This document shows positions 6,325 through 11,444 of a stretch of 11,444 nt of DNA, piece after piece. Under the pieces are notes generated by a model, which saw only the letters and a program-made list of their open reading frames with translations, did no database searches and was not told the DNA's origin. Positions within the stretch are counted from its first letter, which is position 1; every line of letters starts with the position of its first letter. The DNA is from Clostridia bacterium (lineage in GTDB: Bacteria; Bacillota_A; Clostridia; UMGS1883; HGM11501), in NCBI GenBank assembly GCA_017536285.1, contig JAFXHP010000044.1, forward strand, positions 1-11,444, read 5' to 3'. The position numbers and the translations under genes were made by a program.

Positions 6325-8522
6325 GTATTTTAAACAGAAAACTTGCATTAATATTTACAGGGTTTACAGCGGGAGTATTTTTATATCAATACTCCCCTTT
6401 TCTTACCCTTATACTTTTGCCTCTCGCCTTAATTTCACTTAAAATCACAGGAAAGCGTGGCATAGTTTTAATTTTGACAGTTTCAATGTTCTTTCTGGGC
6501 GGGACATATACCCTTCTTACCGAAAAGATCGGCTATAGAAAAGCGGATAAAATAGCCGGAATTGAAACAGAAATCACCGGAACTGTCATTTCCATTCCGG
6601 AAGTCGAAAGTTATGGACAAAGTGCTGTCTGCCGCACTAAATACGGTAAGATCCGCCTTATGACAAGCGAGCCGATTCTACGCTATAAGGACAACGTAAC
6701 CTTTACTTCCAAAAGCTATTATCCCGAAGAAAAAAGTCGCCCATTTGCCTTTGACTATCCATTATATTTAAAGAGCGAGGGGATTTACCTTCAGGCTTTC
6801 GCAAGCGAGCTTAGGGTAAATTCAAACAAGGCATCTTATCTTAATCCCATTGACGTCATAACCATCCTTCGTTCCTCACTTATAAAGAAAGCTGATATGC
6901 TTTGGTCAGGCGAAGCTTTGATGTTTTCCCGTGCCATACTTCTCGGCGATACCTCATATTCATCGGATGAATTCCGTGATAAGCTTTCTGAGGGCAGCAT
7001 ATCTCACATAATTGCGGTTTCGGGAACTCACGTTTCCTTCGTCTGTGCCATGTTCTTACTTATCACCTCGACATTTGCAAAAAGGAAACGGTATCTAAAC
7101 CTTTTGTCAATTCCGCTGATTATTGCCTTTGTAATTCTTACAGGAGCATCTCCTTCATCTGTAAGAGCGGCACTAATGATGCTGTTTTATTTAATCGCCA
7201 AAAGTACCCTTTCCCATTATGACGGTTTTACAATTTTATCAACAGCATCATTTTTAATATTGATTACAAATCCCTTTACCGCTTTTTCCTTAAGCTTTAT
7301 TCTCTCTTTTTCAGCGGTTTTGGGTATACTTCTTTTTGCGAAACCGCTCTCGGATATATTTGTCCGTTTACATCTTGGTTTTATCGCAAAGGCCTTGGCT
7401 GTCACTTTATCTGCTCAGGTTTTCACCATAATCTCGCTGTGCTTCTCCTTCGGCAGATTTCCTTTTACTGCATTAATTGCAAATTTAGCAGCCGTTCCGC
7501 TGGTTCCTTTCATTATGACAGCAGGATATATCTCACTTATCATTGCTTTTATTTTCCCGGCATTTAATATAACGGCACTTTTAACCGAGGTTTTAATGGG
7601 ACTTTGTATAGCAATTGCCGATTTTTCCAGGAAACTTCCCCTTGCCAACATTTATCCCGTATTTTGCAATGTCTATGTATTCGCCTCAATCTTTATATTT
7701 TTCACAGCAGCACTCACAGCCATTTTAATATATAAGGCAAAGAAGACTGCTGCCGTGTTTTTACTTCTTTTCCTTTTATCTGTCGGACTAAATCTTTATC
7801 TTCCGGGAATATCGGGAGATAAAGCCTTTTACTTTGCCGACGCAGGCCATGGCGATTCCACATTTATATTCAATAAAACAACCTCCGTTATGGCAGAGTG
7901 TCTTTCTCCCGAGGACAAATTTGTTGAAAATACAGTTATTCCCATTTTAAGACAGCACGGACACTCCGAACTTGACGCTCTCATTCTCTCAGAATATGAC
8001 CCATATAACGAAGACGTAACCGAACTCACAAAAAACTTTCATGTAAAGGCTATTTATATACCAAGTGGTGCGGAATGTGAAAATCTATCGGAAACTCTTA
8101 AACAGACAGATACAGAAATCATCTTCGTGTCCATGGGAGATTCTTTTCTGGTAGACGAAATTTCCATCACCGTCCCCTATTCGGAAGAAGGTTTTTGTTC
8201 CTATATAATAGACAATTCAGGAAAAACGCTTCTGCTTCCGGGGAATATGGAGGAAAAGACAGAAAAGCTTTTAGCAGAAAAGGCTTCCGACGTTGATATA
8301 TTGAAAGCTCCAAGACACGGAAATAAAGGCTCCTGCACAGAGGAGCTGCTTAATGCAACAAGGCCTAACGCCGTGATTGTCAGCACAGGAAGAAAACTTT
8401 CCGACAATTTTAAATCCCGCCTTTCCTCATATGACGTTTACTCCACAAAGACACGCGGCGACATAAGCATTGCAACAAAAAATAAAATAAAAATTTCTCC
8501 CTATAAGAAGGTGACAAAATGA
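6321..8522 (+). CDS. comEC: ComEC/Rec2-family DNA-uptake channel with degenerate beta-lactamase-like domain
   Basis: This polytopic membrane protein of 733 residues has the length and three-part layout of ComEC, which carries single-stranded DNA across the membrane in natural transformation. Residues 1-65 hold about three membrane helices, and 75-165 are a soluble DUF4131/OB-like region. The competence domain spans about 200-495, with family motifs RAILLGDTSY at 204-213, SISHIIAVSGTHVSF at 226-240, and GASPSSVRAALM at 275-286. Residues 500-733 match the C-terminal metallo-beta-lactamase-like domain (FADAGHGDS at 505-513, LKAPRHGNKGS at 661-671). Its metal-binding signature is largely lost: the usual HxDxDH stretch reads EYDPYN at 558-563, and the later GD reads GN at 641-642. 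The ATG overlaps the mreB stop as ATGA with no strong ribosome site, implying translational coupling. It also overlaps holA by 4 bases. Other competence genes are not visible, so its use in transformation is unproven. Confidence 0.92.
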   Translation: MSILNRKLALIFTGFTAGVFLYQYSPFLTLILLPLALISLKITGKRGIVLILTVSMFFLGGTYTLLTEKIGYRKADKIAGIETEITGTVISIPEVESYGQSAVCRTKYGKIRLMTSEPILRYKDNVTFTSKSYYPEEKSRPFAFDYPLYLKSEGIYLQAFASELRVNSNKASYLNPIDVITILRSSLIKKADMLWSGEALMFSRAILLGDTSYSSDEFRDKLSEGSISHIIAVSGTHVSFVCAMFLLITSTFAKRKRYLNLLSIPLIIAFVILTGASPSSVRAALMMLFYLIAKSTLSHYDGFTILSTASFLILITNPFTAFSLSFILSFSAVLGILLFAKPLSDIFVRLHLGFIAKALAVTLSAQVFTIISLCFSFGRFPFTALIANLAAVPLVPFIMTAGYISLIIAFIFPAFNITALLTEVLMGLCIAIADFSRKLPLANIYPVFCNVYVFASIFIFFTAALTAILIYKAKKTAAVFLLLFLLSVGLNLYLPGISGDKAFYFADAGHGDSTFIFNKTTSVMAECLSPEDKFVENTVIPILRQHGHSELDALILSEYDPYNEDVTELTKNFHVKAIYIPSGAECENLSETLKQTDTEIIFVSMGDSFLVDEISITVPYSEEGFCSYIIDNSGKTLLLPGNMEEKTEKLLAEKASDVDILKAPRHGNKGSCTEELLNATRPNAVIVSTGRKLSDNFKSRLSSYDVYSTKTRGDISIATKNKIKISPYKKVTK

Positions 8523-9523
8523 ATTACAAAGAACTGAAAAAACAAATATCGGAAGGTCTTTCTTCTCTTTACTATTTCTACGGAGACGAAGCATATCTTA
8601 AGAATTATATGACCGAACGGCTAATAAAGGCGGCGGTAGATCCTGATTTTGCGGAATTTAACCATCTTACGTTAACATCAGAAACTATAACTCCCGATGC
8701 AATTTCCGACTTTTTCGAAGCGTATCCCGTTATGAGTGAGCGAAAGCTTCTTCATATAAAAGATGCAGCTCTCTTTAGTGCAAAAAGAAGCGACAAGGAA
8801 ACCTATGCTGCCCTTTTATCCGATATTCCCGATTTTGTCACCGTTTTAATTACGGAGGATGCTCCCGACAAGCGTGGCCAGATGTATAAATCCCTTTCAA
8901 AAAAAGCTGTTATATGCGAATTTTCCTATCTTGAAAGACCGGATTTAAAGAGTCATGTATTAAAAAAGCTCTCTGCCGAAAAGAAGGAGATGGCCGCATC
9001 AGACCTTGAATATTTCCTTGATCTTACCGGTCCCGACCTTACAAACATACGTCTTGAAGCAGAAAAGCTTATTGCCTTTACCGGTAACCGTGAAAAAATC
9101 ACACGTGCTGACATCGATAAAAATATACAGCCCCCTCTCCTTTCAAAAATTTACGATATTTCTGAGGCTGTTCTTTCCAAAAACGGAGAATATGCACTGA
9201 AGCTTTTATCCGATTTACAGAAAGGTAATGAATCAGCCTTAAGAATTTTATCTGTCCTGGCTTCATATTTTTCCGACCTTTACAGGGCATATATTCTTTC
9301 AAGAGAAAATATGAGTTACCCTGAAATGGTTGCGGCAATGAATCTTCCTCCCCAGAGGAAATTTGTGGCGGACAAAATGTTCAGAAGAGTAAAAAGTATA
9401 AATCCCGACTTTTTAAGAGAATGTATTTCCGAATGCACAAAGGCAGAAAACGATGTTAAAAACGGCCTTATTTCTGAATGGAGAGCTCTTCAGCTTGTTG
9501 TGCTTAAATTTTTAGGGCGGTAA
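8519..9523 (+). CDS. holA: DNA polymerase III delta subunit
   Basis: HolA is the clamp-loader 'wrench' that opens the beta sliding clamp during replication. The protein has 334 residues, against 343 in E. coli. The N-terminal SSLYYFYGDEAYLKNYM (15-31) is the usual opening of the family's modified AAA+ domain, which lacks a functional Walker A. The middle contains the SERKLLHIKDA strand (72-82) and LTGPDLTNIRLEAEKLIAF (168-186), which matches the family GxDLxxIxxElEKL pattern. The C-terminal collar domain has the expected ESALRILSVLASYFSDLYRA and NDVKNGLISEWRALQLVVLKFL helices. The ATG overlaps the comEC stop codon, and an AGAAGGTG ribosome site lies inside the end of comEC. The comEC-holA pairing is common in Firmicutes and supports both calls. 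No terminator directly follows holA, so its transcripts may run through the tRNA gene to the hairpin at 9673. Confidence 0.95.
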   Translation: MNYKELKKQISEGLSSLYYFYGDEAYLKNYMTERLIKAAVDPDFAEFNHLTLTSETITPDAISDFFEAYPVMSERKLLHIKDAALFSAKRSDKETYAALLSDIPDFVTVLITEDAPDKRGQMYKSLSKKAVICEFSYLERPDLKSHVLKKLSAEKKEMAASDLEYFLDLTGPDLTNIRLEAEKLIAFTGNREKITRADIDKNIQPPLLSKIYDISEAVLSKNGEYALKLLSDLQKGNESALRILSVLASYFSDLYRAYILSRENMSYPEMVAAMNLPPQRKFVADKMFRRVKSINPDFLRECISECTKAENDVKNGLISEWRALQLVVLKFLGR

Positions 9524-9550
9524 AAACTTTCAAAAAAATTAAAATAACCC

Positions 9551-9579
9551 TTGACTTTTTCTAACTTTTGTAGTATTAT
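9551..9579 (+). promoter_or_regulatory. Promoter of tRNA-Arg
   Basis: TTGACT (9551-9556), a 17-base spacer, then TATTAT (9574-9579). The predicted start is near 9586, seven bases before the mature tRNA, which is a typical short leader for a stable RNA gene. Confidence 0.75.
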
Positions 9580-9592
9580 CATAATGTTGTAT

Positions 9593-9669
9593 GCGCCGTT
9601 AGCTCAGCTGGATAGAGCGTTTGGCTACGGACCAAAAGGTCGGGGATTCGAATTCTCCACGGCGCACCA
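9593..9669 (+). tRNA. tRNA-Arg (anticodon ACG), CCA encoded
   Basis: All cloverleaf parts are present. The acceptor stem GCGCCGT (9593-9599) pairs fully with ACGGCGC (9659-9665), and the D stem is GCTC/GAGC (9602-9605, 9615-9618). The anticodon stem TTTGG/CCAAA (9620-9624, 9632-9636) flanks loop CTACGGA with anticodon ACG at 9627-9629. The T stem and a TTCGAAT loop occupy 9642-9658, with one G-U pair. The discriminator is A9666 and CCA follows at 9667-9669. The first anticodon base would be edited to inosine by TadA, so this tRNA should read CGU, CGC and CGA. Confidence 0.97.
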
Positions 9670-9672
9670 ATT

Positions 9673-9701
9673 AAAAAGCCATCCATCAGGATGGCTTTTT
9701 T
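9673..9701. terminator. Bidirectional intrinsic terminator between tRNA-Arg and the SLOG gene
   Basis: A perfect 12-bp stem, AAAAAGCCATCC (9673-9684) with GGATGGCTTTTT (9689-9700), closes a 4-base ATCA loop. The GC-rich core has a T-run on the plus strand and, because the left side is an A-run, a T-run on the minus strand as well. It lies 3 bases after the tRNA and 4 bases from the stop of the convergent SLOG gene, so it can end both transcripts. Confidence 0.9.
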
Positions 9702-9704
9702 GTT

Positions 9705-10217
9705 TTATAATAGATTTATTATTCTTAATCCCTTCTTTACAGCATAGTTATAGGCAAGCTTTGTTCCGCTTTCAGGTTGATAATCAAACAAATCCCGACG
9801 ACTGTTCTTCCGCCTTGGCGGCATATAGTTTTCATCATAGTAAATAATGCAATAGTTGCTTTTATCAATCATTTCATAATTACGCTCAACATAACTCGCT
9901 CTGCCTGCGTTAATCATCCTCTCCGGATAATATGTATAGTCATAGCTTTCCAAAAGATAAGCTGTATAATCTTTGTCAATATAAGGAAACTCAGCCCTCA
10001 CATAGACTCTACTTATGTGAGGGTATTTCTTTTTAAGCTCCGCAACAACATTCACACAAAGCGTGTCAAATCGACTCTTACTGCCGAATAAAAAGGTATC
10101 AACATTTTTATCTGTAATTAAATCTTCAACAGCTTCTTTTATTCGATTCACCAATTCATCAGAAATCTCTATCCTTCTATGTCCGAAGAAACAGCAGGTG
10201 TGTTCTTTTGTTTTCAT
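9705..10217 (-). CDS. SLOG-superfamily protein (DUF1273/YpsA-like), function unknown
   Basis: This 170-residue soluble protein has the layout of SLOG/DUF1273-type Rossmann-like proteins, thought to bind nucleotide-derived ligands. Visible blocks, numbered from the ATG at 10217, are CCFFGHR at 8-14, a glycine-containing FLFGSKSRFD at 42-51 (the usual nucleotide-loop position), RNYEMIDKSNYCIIYYDENY at 112-131, and SGTKLAYNYAVKKGLRIINLL at 150-170. The last block is the characteristic end of this subfamily. A GTG 15 bases upstream (10232) is in frame, but I prefer the ATG because GGGGG sits 6 bases before it and the homologous core begins right after it. The gene is divergent from a small XRE regulator and convergent with the tRNA gene. 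No enzymatic residues can be assigned. A role in stress signalling, ligand sensing or defence is conjecture from the superfamily and the regulator next door. Confidence 0.8.
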   Translation of the reverse strand: MKTKEHTCCFFGHRRIEISDELVNRIKEAVEDLITDKNVDTFLFGSKSRFDTLCVNVVAELKKKYPHISRVYVRAEFPYIDKDYTAYLLESYDYTYYPERMINAGRASYVERNYEMIDKSNYCIIYYDENYMPPRRKNSRRDLFDYQPESGTKLAYNYAVKKGLRIINLL

Positions 10218-10224
10218 AATTATC

Positions 10225-10326
10225 CCCCACACAATTATTGACCAATATCACGGACAATATTTTCTCTGATTATATCATACAATATAAATAGTTGCAACCA
10301 ATATTGGTCAATTATTTATTGTGGGG
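10225..10326. repeat. Long imperfect inverted repeat / putative operator between the SLOG and XRE genes
   Basis: The left element at 10225-10248 begins CCCCACA and ends ATTGACCAATAT. The right element at 10301-10326 is nearly its reverse complement: ATATTGGTCAAT at 10301-10312 is a perfect 12-bp match, TGTGGGG at 10320-10326 a perfect 7-bp match, and the A/T-rich middle differs by a 2-base length change. The right copy is also half of a perfect 12-bp palindrome, ACCAATATTGGT (10297-10308). A weaker variant, GGACAATATT, lies at 10252-10261. The outer arms contain the ribosome sites of both divergent genes. It is most simply read as binding sites for the adjacent XRE regulator. Confidence 0.7.
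10269..10297 (-). promoter_or_regulatory. Sigma-A promoter of the SLOG gene (minus strand)
   Basis: Read on the minus strand, TTGCAA (10297-10292) is followed by a 17-base spacer and a perfect TATAAT (10274-10269). The expected start is near 10262, giving a leader of about 45 bases. The -35 hexamer is its own reverse complement and directly abuts the ACCAATATTGGT palindrome. I do not see an equally good plus-strand promoter for the regulator gene in this interval. Confidence 0.75.
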
Positions 10327-10334
10327 TGTAATCT

Positions 10335-10583
10335 ATGGAACAGAAAATAAGGCGTGATCGCAATATGGGAGATAATTTAAGAAAGCTCAGACTTGATCAC
10401 GATATATCACAGGAAAAGCTTTGTGCCGAGCTTCAGCGTCGTGGATGTGATATTGGTCGCAGCACGTATGCGAAATACGAAGCCGGTGAACTTAATATCA
10501 GAGCAAGCGTTATTATTGAATTAAAGAAAATTTACAAATGCACATATGATGACTTTTTCGAAGGTCTTGATGTTAACGTCTGA
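10335..10583 (+). CDS. Small XRE-family helix-turn-helix regulator
   Basis: An 82-residue protein made up almost entirely of one Cro/CI-type DNA-binding domain (about 13-76). The helix-turn-helix is DISQEKLCAELQRRG (23-37) followed by recognition region DIGRSTYAKYEAGELNIRASVIIELKKIY (39-67), and a short acidic-aromatic tail ends the protein. There is no sensor or oligomerisation domain, so it probably binds as a dimer and may take its signal from another protein. The ATG at 10335 is preferred because GGGG at 10323-10326 precedes it; the next ATG at 10365 has no ribosome site. The gene is divergent from the SLOG gene across a symmetrical operator-like region, suggesting autoregulation and control of the SLOG gene. 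A strong terminator follows immediately. Confidence 0.85.
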   Translation: MEQKIRRDRNMGDNLRKLRLDHDISQEKLCAELQRRGCDIGRSTYAKYEAGELNIRASVIIELKKIYKCTYDDFFEGLDVNV

Positions 10584-10584
10584 C

Positions 10585-10623
10585 AAAACACGGAGCCACC
10601 GATTGGAAGCTCCGTGTTTTTTT
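10585..10623 (+). terminator. Intrinsic terminator after the XRE gene
   Basis: A perfect 12-bp stem, AAAACACGGAGC (10585-10596) with GCTCCGTGTTTT (10609-10620), encloses a 12-base loop and runs into a T-tract ending at 10623. It starts two bases after the XRE stop codon. The A-run on the left arm could also make it work on the minus strand, but no minus-strand gene needs it. Confidence 0.9.
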
Positions 10624-10633
10624 GTTTTATCAG

Positions 10634-10662
10634 TTGTTTTTTTCCTTTAATTATGATATACT
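10634..10662 (+). promoter_or_regulatory. Promoter of the serine hydrolase gene
   Basis: TTGTTT (10634-10639), a 17-base spacer, then TATACT (10657-10662). The predicted start is near 10669, giving a leader of about 24 bases that contains the ribosome site GGGAGGG at 10681-10687. Confidence 0.65.
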
Positions 10663-10692
10663 TAAGTTTATAAAATCAGCGGGAGGGTTTAT

Positions 10693-11444
10693 ATGAAATT
10701 ACTTGATTTTAACACTCTTTCAGAGAATATAGAGAAAATTGCAGATTATGACCTTGAAAACAACAATGTTTTCGGTTCATCCTACTTTGTATATCAGAAA
10801 GGAAACCTTACATACAAAAAGCATTTCGGCTACACGGGATTAAACAAAGAGCAGGAAGTTGATGACCGTACCATTTTCCGTCTTGCATCAATGACAAAGC
10901 CCATAACCGCCTTTGCAATGATGGTTTTAATTGACAAAGGCTTGGTCTCCCTTGACACAAAGGCGAAGGATTTTGTTCCAGAGCTTTCAAAAATCCACGT
11001 AATAACCCCCGAAGGCGAAGACCTTGGCGAAGTTGTAAGCGATGTAACCATAAAGCACCTTCTTACCCATACATCCGGAATCGTAAGCCTTAAACCCCTT
11101 TCGCTTTCAGAGGACGAGAAAGCATCGCTTAAGGCTTCCGTCAATGGCTTTTTAAAAAACGGACTTGATTTTGAGCCCTTTACCAGGGCTGCCTATTCCG
11201 GAGTTGCCGCCTTTAACATTGCATCTGTCATAATTGAAACGGTGTCCGGGATGAGCTATCCCGATTTTATCAAAAAGGAAATCTTTGAGCCTCTCGGAAT
11301 GGTTGACACCGCCTTTATCCCCACATCGGAGCAGGAAAGCCGTATAATTACAATGCATGTTAAAATTGACGAGAAAAATGCTGTCGGCAAAACTTACCCG
11401 GGATGCATTTTCGGAGACTATCCCTGGACACATCCTCTTGGCGG
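10693..11444 (+). CDS. Beta-lactamase-family (class C / DD-peptidase-like) serine hydrolase, 5' part
   Basis: The frame is open from the ATG at 10693 to the window edge, giving 250 residues of a protein that is usually 350-400. It belongs to the PF00144 beta-lactamase/penicillin-binding-like serine hydrolases. The nucleophile motif SxxK is Ser66-Met-Thr-Lys69 in FRLASMTKPITAFAM. The second motif is Tyr168-Ser-Gly170 in AAYSGVAAFNIASVIIE, a YSG variant of YxN. IKHLLTHTSGI (120-130) and EIFEPLGM (about 197-204) are classic family segments. The third motif (KTG/HxG-like) would lie beyond the window. There is no signal peptide, so a cytosolic esterase or D-amino-acid peptidase is more likely than a secreted beta-lactamase. 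GGGAGGG at 10681-10687, five bases before the ATG, fixes the start. It has its own promoter and is separated from the XRE gene by a terminator. Confidence 0.88.
   Translation, partial: MKLLDFNTLSENIEKIADYDLENNNVFGSSYFVYQKGNLTYKKHFGYTGLNKEQEVDDRTIFRLASMTKPITAFAMMVLIDKGLVSLDTKAKDFVPELSKIHVITPEGEDLGEVVSDVTIKHLLTHTSGIVSLKPLSLSEDEKASLKASVNGFLKNGLDFEPFTRAAYSGVAAFNIASVIIETVSGMSYPDFIKKEIFEPLGMVDTAFIPTSEQESRIITMHVKIDEKNAVGKTYPGCIFGDYPWTHPLG

Noticed and set aside
9551..9847. A 98-codon plus-strand frame running through the tRNA region
   Set aside because: It translates straight across the tRNA-Arg promoter, the tRNA itself and the terminator, so it is an accidental frame.
10230..10232. GTG start for the SLOG gene, five codons upstream of the ATG
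   Set aside because: It would fall within the G-rich ribosome site itself. The ATG at 10217 is correctly spaced from GGGGG and adjoins the conserved core.
10217..10583. Toxin-antitoxin reading of the SLOG/XRE pair
   Set aside because: The genes are divergent rather than in one operon, the SLOG protein has no toxin-like catalytic motif, and the XRE gene has its own terminator. A regulator-target pair is the simpler reading.

Overview
The window looks like chromosome from a low-to-moderate G+C Firmicute, most likely a gut-type member of the Clostridia. The reasons are strong AGGAGG ribosome sites, sigma-A-type promoters with 17-base spacers, short U-tailed terminators, and a bacterial-type ProS with an editing insertion. 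A ComEC-HolA gene pair also fits. I cannot name a species from sequence alone.

Left part (1-3426, + strand): a tightly spaced amino-sugar operon. It holds the 3' end of a NagA-family deacetylase, a cytosolic GH20 beta-N-acetylhexosaminidase, and a protein resembling the GNAT-like 'acyltransferase domain-containing' family. Each downstream gene has a strong Shine-Dalgarno, and none of the visible proteins has an export signal. This suggests that imported beta-linked HexNAc glycans are cleaved inside the cell and the released sugar is then deacetylated. The role of the third protein is unknown.

Middle part (3427-9701, + strand): a sigma-A promoter interlaced with a terminator-like hairpin opens a housekeeping run of proS, an mreB-like gene, comEC and holA. 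The mreB/comEC and comEC/holA junctions are 4-base ATGA overlaps. A tRNA-Arg(ACG) gene follows with its own promoter, and a hairpin terminator that looks functional in both directions.

Right part (9702-10623): a small accessory-looking module. A SLOG/DUF1273-like gene (- strand) is divergent from a small XRE-type regulator gene (+ strand). Their 117-bp shared intergenic region carries a large imperfect inverted repeat reaching from ribosome site to ribosome site, with an ACCAATATTGGT palindrome abutting the minus-strand promoter. This is the most system-like element here.

Right end (10634-11444): a good promoter and ribosome site drive a class-C beta-lactamase-fold serine hydrolase that runs off the window.

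The most notable points are the nested promoter/terminator before proS, the symmetrical SLOG/XRE intergenic region, the eroded metal site in ComEC's beta-lactamase-like domain, and altered substrate-contact positions in the NagA-like protein. I saw no CRISPR array, insertion sequence, phage gene or toxin-antitoxin pair that I could defend.
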